From the NCBI GenBank assembly GCA_944384745.1, contig CALWUO010000002.1, positions 62,001 to 126,000 of the forward strand: a DNA stretch of 64,000 bases, read 5' to 3'. Shown one piece after another: positions 9,567 to 18,350 of the stretch; within the stretch, counting starts at the first letter, position 1, and every line of letters starts with the position of its first letter. This DNA comes from an uncultured Butyricicoccus sp. (GTDB taxonomy: Bacteria > Bacillota > Clostridia > Oscillospirales > Butyricicoccaceae). Position numbers and translations under genes: made by a program. The notes beneath the pieces are model-generated. The model was not told the DNA's origin. It worked only from the letters and a program-made list of their open reading frames with translations, and ran no database searches.

Positions 9567-9606
9567 ACCGCCGAATGAATTTTTGGGTTCAATCGGCGGT
9601 TTTTTT
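9567..9606 (+). terminator. Intrinsic terminator after serS
   Basis: ACCGCCGA pairs with the complementary TCGGCGGT across a 24-base centre and is followed by a run of T. It closes the + strand block; the convergent gene ends at 9605. Confidence 0.85.
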
Positions 9607-10126
9607 AATCTTCAAGTTCCACTGCAATATTGGAATATAAAAATGAAATAGCATTCCATGTATCAGCATCTAATTTACCAGTTGAAGGCAAACCAGAATT
9701 TTTTTGAAGAATTTTTACAGCTTGCTCAGTGTTGCAATCATAAATACCTGTATAATCAATTTTAGGTAAATAAGGGAACTCAATGGCGAGACCATTTAAA
9801 ATGCCTTGTAAAATATAAATAAATCTGCCTGTATCTCCAGTTGATACAATAAACATAGCATTTGGGAAGACTCTAACAGCAAGTGGAATTGCGTTTTTAC
9901 TGCGTATTAAATTAGACTCGTGTACGATTTTATCCCAAGTGGTTAAATCGGTTTTACCTGTTATAGGTAAACCAAATCTTCTTTGAAATCTTTTAACGGC
10001 ATTTTCCGTTAATACATCATATACACCGCTGATTTTAGGAAGTAATTCATCATTTTTTGCATGAATAACTCTTAAATCCTGTTGTAAACCTCTTATATGC
10101 TCCATACGCTGTTCATCTGAATACAT
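9605..10126 (-). CDS. Protein with two peptidoglycan-binding repeats
   Basis: The 173-residue product is essentially two PG_binding_1 repeats: residues about 10-65 (LQQDLRVIHAKNDELLPKIS, then AVKRFQRRFGLPITGKTD) and about 95-160 (LQGILNGLAIEF, then AVKILQKNSGLPSTGKLDADTW). No signal peptide or catalytic domain is visible. It starts three bases after the preceding SleC-like gene on the same strand and repeats the same domain type, so it is probably a third product of that operon acting on spore cortex or cell-wall peptidoglycan. The start is the ATG at 10126. Confidence 0.82.
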   Translation of the reverse strand: MYSDEQRMEHIRGLQQDLRVIHAKNDELLPKISGVYDVLTENAVKRFQRRFGLPITGKTDLTTWDKIVHESNLIRSKNAIPLAVRVFPNAMFIVSTGDTGRFIYILQGILNGLAIEFPYLPKIDYTGIYDCNTEQAVKILQKNSGLPSTGKLDADTWNAISFLYSNIAVELED

Positions 10127-10129
10127 AAA

Positions 10130-11539
10130 TTATATTTCCTCCTGATTGCTTTGTAGTGTATATCCAGGGAATTGTTGTTCAGCTACTTTAGCACCCATAA
10201 CGGCTGTTTCATATTCTCTAGCAAGAATATCCCAAGTTGCAGGGCCAATAGTACCTGTTATATTAAGATCAAACAAACTTTGAGCAGCAATAACAGCATC
10301 TTTTGTAAGTTCGCCAAAATAGCCAGTTACTGGTATTTGGGGTATTTCAGGATAAATAGATGATAAAAAAGATAAAAATGTTTGAGCTTGCTCTACATCA
10401 TCACCTGACATACCTTCAATAAGTATTCTGCCAGGGAATACAGGCACACCCTCAGGTGTTTTTGTATTGGGGTCTGAGTCGACAATGGATAGATAGGCTG
10501 AATAAATTGCGTTCCATGTTTGTTCCCCTACTATGCCATCAGCTGTAAGACCAAAAAGTTTTTGGGCGGCAATAACAGCATTTTGTGTTTGTGTACCAAA
10601 AAATCCATCATCATCAATAACTGGTATTTCGGAATAATAAGCACCAACAACAGAAAGATAATACTGCATAAGTTTTACAGGCGCACCACTATCACCAAAC
10701 TTTAATAAGCCAGGATATAGTGGACTAACTTCTTGTAAGGAAAGCCCTTCACTATTAAGCTCTGCAAGGCGTTTAATAGCAGTGTATAAATATGCTATTC
10801 TATACCAAGTAGCTTTACCAACTATACCATCAGGAGTTAAACCAAATGTCTTTTGAAACACTTTGACAGCATCTTCAGTGGATTTATCATAAGCACGGTT
10901 TACAGGATAAATTTTAGGTATAAGCGGATAATTAGTGGAAATTCTATTTAATCTTAGCTGAATAGTTCTAACATATTCATTTATATCCCCAAGTCTTAAA
11001 GCTTTTCCAGGGTAAGTGCCAAGATTAGGTGCTACTAGTGTATCAGTGACAATTTCAATGTCATTTCCATAAAAACGGGTTAAAATTTGATAAGGTGTAA
11101 GACCTTGTTCAGCAAGGGGAACTGTACCCCATTGACTAAGCCCATCACAAGTAACAGTTGTACCATTACAATATTGGGCAAATAATGGTTCTACTGAACC
11201 AGAGCGAACTATATAATCTGTGAACAACTCATCAGCTATACGAGAGATATTATCAAATATATCTCTATCATGTACATATGCTTGGTCAAATGCTGTTACA
11301 TTGGTTATATCAAAATTATAACCTTGAGAACGATACCATTCAGTATATACTCTGTTTAGTGCAAAGGATATTTGAGCATACATATTTGCACGAATAGCAT
11401 TTTCTGGCCAAGTAGGATATATTTCTGAGCTTGCAACATTTTTAACATAATCAGGGAATGGAACAGTAACATTTCTAGCATTTGATTTTGGAGAACCTAA
11501 ATGAACTGTTATAGTTTCAGGAATAAAAGGTAAAGACAA
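10130..11539 (-). CDS. SleC-like cortex-lytic enzyme, SpoIID-like and peptidoglycan-binding part
   Basis: This 469-residue protein corresponds to the main body of clostridial SleC, the spore cortex-lytic enzyme activated during germination. An N-terminal SpoIID/LytB-like domain (about 20-165) contains PFPDYVKNVASSEIYPTWPE and ALNRVYTEWYRSQGYNF, which I recall closely matching SleC. Three PG_binding_1 repeats follow (about 180-245, 275-340 and 365-440, each ending in a Gly-Leu/Ile...TW segment). Translation begins at a TTG six bases after the stop of the upstream gene, whose last codons form the GAGGAG ribosome-binding site. SleC's N-terminal beta domain is missing here and is encoded by that upstream gene. 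Confidence 0.85.
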   Translation of the reverse strand: MSLPFIPETITVHLGSPKSNARNVTVPFPDYVKNVASSEIYPTWPENAIRANMYAQISFALNRVYTEWYRSQGYNFDITNVTAFDQAYVHDRDIFDNISRIADELFTDYIVRSGSVEPLFAQYCNGTTVTCDGLSQWGTVPLAEQGLTPYQILTRFYGNDIEIVTDTLVAPNLGTYPGKALRLGDINEYVRTIQLRLNRISTNYPLIPKIYPVNRAYDKSTEDAVKVFQKTFGLTPDGIVGKATWYRIAYLYTAIKRLAELNSEGLSLQEVSPLYPGLLKFGDSGAPVKLMQYYLSVVGAYYSEIPVIDDDGFFGTQTQNAVIAAQKLFGLTADGIVGEQTWNAIYSAYLSIVDSDPNTKTPEGVPVFPGRILIEGMSGDDVEQAQTFLSFLSSIYPEIPQIPVTGYFGELTKDAVIAAQSLFDLNITGTIGPATWDILAREYETAVMGAKVAEQQFPGYTLQSNQEEI

Positions 11540-11545
11540 AATTTA

Positions 11546-11962
11546 TCACTCCTCGGCTGTATTCAAACCATGATTAGGGAAATTTTTAACTTGAGGTTCA
11601 CCTGTATTTAAAAATTCTTCTAAAGGTACAAGAAAAACAGGCAAAGTTGCTACAATATCAGGGAAAATAGTAAGGTCAGTAGAAGTAACTGGATAAAAAC
11701 CATCATAATCTACACGCACAGAATATCGTGCATAAGGAAATGGCTTATTAGGAGATAGTGAGTTTGAAATAGGAGGGGCAGCAAGTGGTAAAGGTGCAGT
11801 TTGACCAGAGCGATTTGTGCGAACATTATATATAAGCTCAGAAGCTCCAGTGTCAGAGATGGAATAAACAGTTACAAGTGCATTTTCAATAGGTAAAGCA
11901 GTTCTTGCAGTTGATACAGAAACAATTAAATAACCAGTAGATGTATTTTGTGAGTTAGACAT
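11546..11962 (-). CDS. SleC N-terminal-domain-like protein (carboxypeptidase-regulatory-like beta fold)
   Basis: The 138-residue product reads like the N-terminal prodomain region of clostridial SleC: GYLIVSVSTARTALPIENALVTVYS, then TNRSGQTAPLPLAAPP and PYARYSVRVDYDGFYPV, the pattern of a carboxypeptidase-regulatory-like beta sandwich. No signal peptide is visible, as in SleC. It lies directly upstream of the SpoIID-PGB gene in a different frame with a six-base gap, so it looks like a gene-fission product translated by coupling. It could act as an intermolecular inhibitor or localisation domain; this is inference from the SleC arrangement. Confidence 0.75.
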   Translation of the reverse strand: MSNSQNTSTGYLIVSVSTARTALPIENALVTVYSISDTGASELIYNVRTNRSGQTAPLPLAAPPISNSLSPNKPFPYARYSVRVDYDGFYPVTSTDLTIFPDIVATLPVFLVPLEEFLNTGEPQVKNFPNHGLNTAEE

Positions 11963-11988
11963 AAAATTCTCCTTTGAAAAGAAGTATA

Positions 11989-12004
11989 TGTTTCATGTGA
12001 AACA
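11989..12004 (-). other. parS-like site 2
   Basis: The complement reads TGTTTCACATGAAACA, identical to site 1. It lies between asnB (ending 12009) and the SleC-like operon. Confidence 0.83.
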
Positions 12005-12008
12005 TAAG

Positions 12009-13835
12009 TTAAACAATTGATACATGGTATTTTTTAAACCATCTATCAAGTTGAATTATATATGCAAAAACTTGTGGACCACGCATTAATTGACCATACC
12101 AAGGCTCAGGCATATTATTAGGCTCAAGCAACAGTTCTTCTATTGCTTTAATATTAAAAATTTTAGGTATATAAGAATGCTCATCTTGTATTATTTGTCT
12201 GACGTATGAACTTACAAGTTCAGTGTAAAGCGGAGAAAATGTTTTAGGATAAGGGGATTTTTTACGCCATACAATCTCATTTGGCAAATCATTTTCAAAA
12301 GCTTTTCTTATAATCCCTTTTTCTCTGCCTTCAAAAGCCTTTAGTTCCCAAGGCATATTATAAGCATATTCAACTATTCTATGGTCACAGAATGGAACTC
12401 TAACTTCAAGCCCTGAATACATACTCATTCTATCTTTTCTATCAAGCAAAGTTGCCATAAACCATCTTATATTTAGCATAAACATCTCACGCATACGAGC
12501 CTCTTTTTTACTATCAGTAGGCAATTTATCAGCTAGTTTGCAGGTGTCTAAATAATGCTGCCTTACAAATTCTTCACCATTTGATATTATGCCGTGATTT
12601 AATAAGCTCATTCTGAAATTTATTGAGCGAGACCAAGGGAAAGTATCTTCAAATAATATTTCTTCTCTATGATACCAAGGATAACCGCCAAATAATTCAT
12701 CTGCACATTCACCTGATTGGCATACAGTAAAATCTTTTTTTACTGCATTGCAAAATAATAATAAAGATGAGTCAACATCAACCATACCAGGTAAATCTCT
12801 GGCATCAACAGCAGGCAGTAATGCAGCACAAAGAGCAGCGTTATCTAAAATTACTTTATGATGTTTAGAACCAATAGCAGAAGAAATTAAATCTATATAA
12901 TCTGAATCACTGTTTGGTTGAAATAAACTTTTTTTAAAATATTTATCATTATCTTTATAGTCAACCGACCATGTATGAAGTTGTTTATTTTGTTTTTTAC
13001 ATTCACGGCTTGCAACCATTGACAAAATAGAAGAGTCAAGACCACCAGATAAAAATGTACATAGAGGAACATCACTTATAAGCTGTCTAGTTGCTGAATC
13101 TTCTATCAAATATTTAGTTTTCTCTATCGTTTGTTCTTTGGAGTCGGTGTGTTCTTTTGCTTTTAGAGACCAATATGCATGGGTTGTAAGCGTATTATCT
13201 TTAAAAATAGCAAAATAGGCAGGAAGAATTTCTTGTATTTGACTGAAAACACCAAAACCAGCAGGTCTAGCAGGACCAAGTAGTAAGATAGAACGCAAAC
13301 CATCAGCATTTATTTCTGGTTTAATTTCGGGGTGACATAATAAAGCTTTAATTTCAGAGCCAAAAACTAAACCGTTTTTGGTTTTTGAAAAAAACAATGG
13401 TTTAACACCTAACCTGTCACGACAAAGGGTTAATGTATGTTCTTTATTGTCCCAAATGGCAAAAGCATAAATACCATTAAGTTTTTGAAAAGCGTCAGTG
13501 TTCCATTGCATATAAGCATGTAATAAAACTTCAGTATCAGAATGACCTAAAAAAGTATGCCCCTTTGATAAAAGCTCTTTTCTAATATCTTCAGTGTTAT
13601 AAAGCTCACCATTATAAACTAAAATATATCGCTCGTCTGGTGATTTCATAGGTTGTTTACCATTTTCAGGGTCAACTACAATTAACCTGCGATGAATAAG
13701 ACTTATACACTCATTTGTATATCTGCCCTCGCTGTCAGGCCCTCGTGGTATTAATGTGCGAGCCATATTATTTGACACATCTTGCATAGTGCGACAATCA
13801 ATTTTATTATCAATAAAACCAGCTATTCCACACAT
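12009..13835 (-). CDS. asnB: Asparagine synthetase (glutamine-hydrolysing)
   Basis: AsnB makes asparagine from aspartate, ATP and glutamine. The 608-residue protein starts MCGIAGF, giving the N-terminal nucleophile Cys2 of the class II glutaminase domain (about 1-200, with RLIVVDPENGKQPM and YNGELYN). The synthetase domain follows with the PP-loop FLSGGLDSS (about residue 262). The upstream region is short and carries parS-like site 3; site 2 lies downstream. Confidence 0.95.
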   Translation of the reverse strand: MCGIAGFIDNKIDCRTMQDVSNNMARTLIPRGPDSEGRYTNECISLIHRRLIVVDPENGKQPMKSPDERYILVYNGELYNTEDIRKELLSKGHTFLGHSDTEVLLHAYMQWNTDAFQKLNGIYAFAIWDNKEHTLTLCRDRLGVKPLFFSKTKNGLVFGSEIKALLCHPEIKPEINADGLRSILLLGPARPAGFGVFSQIQEILPAYFAIFKDNTLTTHAYWSLKAKEHTDSKEQTIEKTKYLIEDSATRQLISDVPLCTFLSGGLDSSILSMVASRECKKQNKQLHTWSVDYKDNDKYFKKSLFQPNSDSDYIDLISSAIGSKHHKVILDNAALCAALLPAVDARDLPGMVDVDSSLLLFCNAVKKDFTVCQSGECADELFGGYPWYHREEILFEDTFPWSRSINFRMSLLNHGIISNGEEFVRQHYLDTCKLADKLPTDSKKEARMREMFMLNIRWFMATLLDRKDRMSMYSGLEVRVPFCDHRIVEYAYNMPWELKAFEGREKGIIRKAFENDLPNEIVWRKKSPYPKTFSPLYTELVSSYVRQIIQDEHSYIPKIFNIKAIEELLLEPNNMPEPWYGQLMRGPQVFAYIIQLDRWFKKYHVSIV

Positions 13836-13856
13836 AAAAACAAAGCTCCTTTTAAG

Positions 13857-13872
13857 TGTTTCATGTGAAACA
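13857..13872 (-). other. parS-like site 3
   Basis: The complement reads TGTTTCACATGAAACA. It lies 22 bases before the asnB start codon, so bound ParB could affect asnB transcription. Confidence 0.83.
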
Positions 13873-13916
13873 ATATTTAATCAATTTATTTTATGATAAC
13901 AAAATGAAATTTAGAA

Positions 13917-13950
13917 CAAAAAAATTCCCTGCTAAAGAATTAGCAGGGAT
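13917..13950 (-). terminator. Intrinsic terminator after the mannitol-dehydrogenase-family gene
   Basis: On the - strand a 10-bp stem (TCCCTGCTAA with TTAGCAGGGA) is followed by a run of T. It closes the gene ending at 13957. Confidence 0.85.
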
Positions 13951-13956
13951 AAAATT

Positions 13957-15558
13957 TTACTCTCCACAATATTTAATTAAAGTTTTTCTAACAGCACCTT
14001 TACCAGCGATAAGTTCATTAAACATATCAGTTACTTTGTCTGCAAGACCTACTTCATAAAGGTTTGCACCAAAAATAGACTTATTAGATAAAAGTGGATA
14101 AAGTTGTTTTTCTTTTGCAGGTTCTCCACCAATGGTAATTCCATCAAGTATTTTATCTAAATATGGGAACATTGGGTCTGGACTGCGTTCAAATACATTA
14201 CCATTATCATCAACAGCGAGCAGATAACGAAGCCAACCAGCAAGGACAAGAGGTATATAAACAAGATTTGAAACCCTATGCATAGGAACAGTTGAATTAT
14301 AGTATGCATAAAGGGTTTGACCAAATCTAGTTGAAAGTTTTTGAGATATGTCGGTTGCAGTACGCTGAGGGGTATCAGGTAAAAATGGATTAGGATAACG
14401 TTCACTTAAAACTTCATGTAAAAATTCAATAGGGTTTATAACACCAGGGTCAGAAACCATAGGCATAGCCTCGTCCATGCTCATATGAGTTATAAGGCTT
14501 ACAAGTTGCTTATCGTTCATTTCATCATGTACAGTTGTATAACCAAGCATACAACCATATACAGCAAGGGCAGTATCCATAGGATTTAAGCAAGTACAAG
14601 TTTTCATACGAGCAGAGCGAGAAACTATATCATGGTTTGTAAATATAATACCAAGTTGCTCAAGTGGTGGGTGACCATTAGGAAAAGAGTCTTCAATTAT
14701 TAAATATTGAGGACGTTCAGTATTTACAAAAGCCGCAGCATGAGTGCCTTTCTTTGTGATAAATGGACGAATACCTTCAAGACCATCAGCTTCTAAAGCT
14801 TTTGTAACACGATTATCAGGGTGAGGAGTAATCTTATCAATCATAGAAAGAGGATAAGAAATCTCACTTGTAATATATTTATATTCTTCATCGGTGATAA
14901 ACTTATTATCAAGCCAAGCTTGAGCCATGTCTGTCATAGCACGGTGTAAGCGAATACCATTATCCTGACAGTTATCAAGAGAAACGAGAGCAAAAGCAGG
15001 AGCGTTAGAACGTTTTCTAGCAAGACATAAAGTTGCAAGTTTGCCAAAGAAAGAAATACATTTGTCGCTTGGACCATTCTTTGCATCTTGAGCAAAGTCA
15101 TTTACTAGGTTTCGTTCATTATCTCTTATTACATAGCCTTTTTCTGTTATAGTCATAGATACCATTTGCATAGAAGGAGAACAGAAAATTTCATGAAGTC
15201 TTTCCATGTCTTCACTCATTTTAAGGCTTTCTGTAATAGAAGCTATAACTTCTTTTTGAATATGACCATCAGCATAAAGAGTTGCTATAATAGATAAATT
15301 ATCATTAGCACGATAAACACGGTCAATTAGTTCTTCATCATAGCCTTCACAACATATAATACCAGTTTTAGACAAGCCAGCGGTTAAAAGACGCTGAGCA
15401 AGAGCAGATGGAAAAGCACGAAATAAACTACCAGCACCAAAATGTAGCCAAGTAGGATTATCATGTGTAGCCTTTCTAACAGCAGTTATATCATAAGATG
15501 GGAGTCTATATCCCTTCCAAGACAGATTATGACGTAGGCTTTCCAATGTAAGTTTCAT
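13957..15558 (-). CDS. Mannitol dehydrogenase family protein (fructuronate reductase-like)
   Basis: The 533-residue protein is a long-chain polyol dehydrogenase of the mannitol dehydrogenase/UxuB family. Evidence is the N-terminal WLHFGAGSLFRAF nucleotide-binding start, SMTITEKGY in the Rossmann domain and the C-terminal domain region RMKTCTCLNPMDTALAVYGCMLGY, with the Lys of the catalytic region near there. Such enzymes reduce fructuronate to mannonate or oxidise mannitol, arabinitol or similar polyols with NAD(P). There is no uxuA, uxaC or transporter next to it, so the substrate cannot be assigned. The ATG at 15558 has an AAGGAAGG site. Confidence 0.85.
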   Translation of the reverse strand: MKLTLESLRHNLSWKGYRLPSYDITAVRKATHDNPTWLHFGAGSLFRAFPSALAQRLLTAGLSKTGIICCEGYDEELIDRVYRANDNLSIIATLYADGHIQKEVIASITESLKMSEDMERLHEIFCSPSMQMVSMTITEKGYVIRDNERNLVNDFAQDAKNGPSDKCISFFGKLATLCLARKRSNAPAFALVSLDNCQDNGIRLHRAMTDMAQAWLDNKFITDEEYKYITSEISYPLSMIDKITPHPDNRVTKALEADGLEGIRPFITKKGTHAAAFVNTERPQYLIIEDSFPNGHPPLEQLGIIFTNHDIVSRSARMKTCTCLNPMDTALAVYGCMLGYTTVHDEMNDKQLVSLITHMSMDEAMPMVSDPGVINPIEFLHEVLSERYPNPFLPDTPQRTATDISQKLSTRFGQTLYAYYNSTVPMHRVSNLVYIPLVLAGWLRYLLAVDDNGNVFERSPDPMFPYLDKILDGITIGGEPAKEKQLYPLLSNKSIFGANLYEVGLADKVTDMFNELIAGKGAVRKTLIKYCGE

Positions 15559-15723
15559 ATTGGTTTACCTTCCTTTCAAAACATTGAAAATTTAAACTAA
15601 AAAATCTAATTATAGTATACCAAAAATTGATTAGTAGGAACAGAGGAAAGCCTAAAAAAGTATTAAAAAAACATGTTTATAGAAAAAATATTGTATAAAA
15701 TATAGGATAAAAATTTAACAATA

Positions 15724-16392
15724 TTATTTTATCATGTTATGAAGACAACTAAGTGCATCAGATAAACTGCCCACATTATCAATAAGTCCATATGATACCG
15801 CTTGTTTTCCACCTAATACTGTACCAACATCAGCAGACATCTGGTCGGTTGCCATCATAAGTTTTTCAAATACATCAGCAGAAATATTGGAATGGGTGGT
15901 TACAAAGGTTGTTATACGTTCTTGAATAGATTTAAAATAAGAATAGGTTTGAGGAGAGGCAATAATAGTTCCACTCATTCTAACAGGGTGTATAGTCATA
16001 GCGGCACTTGGTGCAATAAAAGATTGTTTAGCAGCCACAGCAAGCGGAACACCTATTGAATGACCACCACCCAAAACAAGCGAAACAGTAGGCTTTTTCA
16101 TTCCTGCAATAAGTTCAGCAATAGCAAGACCAGCTTCAACATCTCCACCAACAGTATTTAAAAGAATTAATAAACCTTTTATATCCTCAGCTTCTTCTAT
16201 GGCGGTTATTTGAGGTATTATATGCTCATATTTAGTTGTTTTAGTTTGTTGAGGGGCTTCAAGATGTCCTTCAATTTGACCAACAATAGTTATACAGTGA
16301 ATATTTCCATAAGCAGAGTGAGTTGTAATAGAACCTGTTTGAGTAATACTGGTATCGTGTTGTTTTTCTTCATTTGAATTTATATCACACAT
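15724..16392 (-). CDS. tepA: TepA/ClpP-family serine protease
   Basis: The 222-residue protein has the ClpP/crotonase fold of the TepA (YmfB) group. LLILLNTVGGDVEAGLAIAELI precedes the nucleophile-elbow region LGGGHSIGVPLA (Ser about residue 121), then TIHPVRMSG provides the His, and the C-terminus has ADVGTVLGGKQAVSYGLID. TepA-type proteins are ATPase-independent ClpP relatives reported to enhance translocation or degrade signal peptides. There is no signal peptide, so it is probably cytoplasmic. It is not next to ftsK/spoIIIE as in Bacillus. Orthology to TepA is inferred from motifs and length. Confidence 0.78.
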   Translation of the reverse strand: MCDINSNEEKQHDTSITQTGSITTHSAYGNIHCITIVGQIEGHLEAPQQTKTTKYEHIIPQITAIEEAEDIKGLLILLNTVGGDVEAGLAIAELIAGMKKPTVSLVLGGGHSIGVPLAVAAKQSFIAPSAAMTIHPVRMSGTIIASPQTYSYFKSIQERITTFVTTHSNISADVFEKLMMATDQMSADVGTVLGGKQAVSYGLIDNVGSLSDALSCLHNMIK

Positions 16393-16561
16393 ATTTAACT
16401 ACTCCTTTTTATACATTTAAAATAGTGTAACAAAAGTATAATATGCAATTTATAATATAAAATTCATGTAAATGCTGTGGGAAAAAATAACATTTGATTA
16501 AATACTATATGTAATGAAAAATATGTAAAGTAAGGGTAAAATAATATTATATAACTATAAG

Positions 16562-16671
16562 TTATCAACAAGAAAATAAGGTTTTCCTCAGAGTTGTCCA
16601 CAGGCTATATTTTATTTGTGAATATAATATGTGTATAAACCTGTGGATAATAGATATATTGATGTGGATAA
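16562..16671. promoter_or_regulatory. Cluster of five DnaA boxes including two perfect ones
   Basis: Within 110 bases lie TTATCAACA (16562-16570), TTGTCCACA (16594-16602), TGTGTATAA (16630-16638) and two perfect complements of the DnaA box, TGTGGATAA (16642-16650 and 16663-16671). The 100 bases on the tepA side are extremely AT-rich, like a duplex-unwinding region. The 324-base gap (16393-16716) holds no gene. The motif pair TGTGTATAA...TGTGGAT and the element TCAGAGTT are shared with the mnmE-mnmG cluster. This could be an origin component or a DnaA-titrating/regulatory locus. Confidence 0.7.
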
Positions 16672-16716
16672 AATAAAATCCAGAATGGATAAAAGTCCCA
16701 ATCTGGATTGATATAA

Positions 16717-17133
16717 TTATTCACTTTCTGGTGGTATAAGTTTCCATTTTGTAACTTCAAATTTACCACTAGCTATTATATGTATATCTATTTGCAATGT
16801 TCCCGCTCCATTTGCTGGTAAATTAAAACTTAAAACTTGAGTTCCTTTTTCATATATCGCAGCTATACCTTGTTCATTAAGTAAATTTTCCATTTCATGA
16901 CCAGCAGAGTCAGGTGAATATCCTGAATAATTGGATAATATACCCAGTATTTTTTGACCTTTTTTATCAGCTTTATAGTATTCATCTGATATTTCTATAC
17001 TGTGTTTAGCTATCATAAGGTCAGAACGTGCATGGCTAAGTGATAACATAGAAACACAACAAAATATAAGAAGAAGTAAAATATTAACAACAGTTGGAAA
17101 ACCAACAGCAAGACTACCTTTTTTATATTTCAT
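16717..17133 (-). CDS. Pseudopilin-like small membrane-anchored protein (last gene of pilus-like operon)
   Basis: The 138-residue protein has a positively charged start (MKYKKGS), one hydrophobic helix (about residues 10-32) and a soluble C-terminal domain ending in beta-rich sequence. That layout fits a minor pseudopilin, although the prepilin cleavage motif is weak. It overlaps the preceding gene by four bases (ATGA) and is the last of five co-directional genes beginning with a GspF/PilC-type protein. The specific role is unknown. Confidence 0.7.
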   Translation of the reverse strand: MKYKKGSLAVGFPTVVNILLLLIFCCVSMLSLSHARSDLMIAKHSIEISDEYYKADKKGQKILGILSNYSGYSPDSAGHEMENLLNEQGIAAIYEKGTQVLSFNLPANGAGTLQIDIHIIASGKFEVTKWKLIPPESE

Positions 17134-17561
17134 ATTTGTACCTCATTTTTATATTCAGAGATTGAAAGTTCTAATATACTTTCACCATTTGGTTCATAGA
17201 TGTTGAGATTACAATTTATTATATTATATTTTTCATAAGATGTTATAATTTCTAAAAGATAAATACCATCTTCTTTAGAACATGTATTCCAATTTTTATC
17301 ATACCAAACCTGCATTTTATTAGGGTTTATAAGAGTACCATTTAGTATATCAGGCATAGTCGTTATATCGCCATTTGCAGCTCTAAACGCCATAGCAGCA
17401 TTTTCAGTTGCTATGTGAGCTTTTGTAAGCACTCTACTAAAAGCACTTAGCGAATAGGCTTTGGATAAGGTCGCAAAACAAATTGCCGCACCAATAACAA
17501 AAATTAAAAGATTTACAAGCATTTCAAGTAAAAATAAACGTGTTCGGCTTAACTTTTTCAA
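17130..17561 (-). CDS. Type IV prepilin-like protein
   Basis: The 143-residue protein has the clearest pilin N-terminus of the operon: basic residues followed by LFLLEMLVNLLIFVIGAAICF, with the Glu of the N-methylation motif at the fifth position of the hydrophobic helix. The residue before the helix is not the usual Gly, so cleavage is uncertain. The C-terminal domain (about 50-143) contains two Cys that might form a disulfide. It overlaps both neighbours by four bases, which implies tight co-translation. Confidence 0.75.
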   Translation of the reverse strand: MKKLSRTRLFLLEMLVNLLIFVIGAAICFATLSKAYSLSAFSRVLTKAHIATENAAMAFRAANGDITTMPDILNGTLINPNKMQVWYDKNWNTCSKEDGIYLLEIITSYEKYNIINCNLNIYEPNGESILELSISEYKNEVQI

Positions 17562-18034
17562 TTTGCACCTCCAACTATGCCACTGCGAGGAGTGAGAATT
17601 AGATTTTGCACATTATTGTTTTGAGAAACATATTCAACCAAAATCATATTATCTTTTTGATATAAACGCATTATACCTGCTTTGCATAATCTTTCAGCAT
17701 ATAAATCACTTTTACGGGAATTTTGAATATACAAATAACCATCTCTACAATAATATAACCAAGTGGTGTTATCTTTGGTTACAGATAGTGCTGGTGTAGA
17801 GTCATCAAGAGAAGTAATAGATATACTGTTTTGACTGTCTGCACGTTTTACAGCACCTAGCAAATGTTCAAGCACAATAGATTCATTATGTGTATTTTCA
17901 GAACGGTTAATAATTCCATCATACACATTTGTTATGCTTGGAATAAGAAATAGACTGCAAAGTAAAAATATAAGAAAGAATATAAGAACAAAAGTAGTAC
18001 CTGCACGGTGACGAATAATTGAAGATATTCTCAC
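17558..18034 (-). CDS. Pseudopilin-like protein
   Basis: The 158-residue protein starts MRISSIIRHRAGTTF and continues into a hydrophobic helix (about 12-32). The GTTF preceding the helix resembles a prepilin peptidase site (G-T-T-F), although the Glu at +5 is absent. The remainder is a predicted beta-rich domain with two Cys. Four-base overlaps on both sides place it in the operon. It is probably a minor pseudopilin; its family name is not known to me. Confidence 0.7.
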   Translation of the reverse strand: MRISSIIRHRAGTTFVLIFFLIFLLCSLFLIPSITNVYDGIINRSENTHNESIVLEHLLGAVKRADSQNSISITSLDDSTPALSVTKDNTTWLYYCRDGYLYIQNSRKSDLYAERLCKAGIMRLYQKDNMILVEYVSQNNNVQNLILTPRSGIVGGAN

Positions 18035-18336
18035 GCAAAAGCACCTCCTTTATTTATACTTATATTTATATCAGGTGGATTGTCTGGTGAAGTTCTATGG
18101 TAATCAACAGTAAAACGTCTATTATCTATATTTATACCATAATTATCTTGTATATATCGTAAATCAGGTGGATATCTGCCCTCAACTGCAAAACAATGGT
18201 CTGAGGCTTTTTTTATCTCATCATATAAAGCATAATAGCTTTTATTAAGCATAAAATCATCAATAAAATAAATACCAATAGAAAATATACTGCCAATAAT
18301 AAATGCTGTTATTATACTTTTTAATATATTTTTCAT
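18031..18336 (-). CDS. Short pseudopilin-like protein
   Basis: The 101-residue protein has one N-terminal hydrophobic helix (about residues 7-26) and a domain with AVEGRYPPDLRYIQDNYGI, a phrase common after the helix of type II pseudopilins and pilins. It overlaps the next gene by four bases and starts 14 bases after the gspF-like gene. It is probably a structural or priming subunit of the pilus-like machine. Confidence 0.68.
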   Translation of the reverse strand: MKNILKSIITAFIIGSIFSIGIYFIDDFMLNKSYYALYDEIKKASDHCFAVEGRYPPDLRYIQDNYGINIDNRRFTVDYHRTSPDNPPDINISINKGGAFA

Positions 18337-18350
18337 ATTTATGCTCCTTT

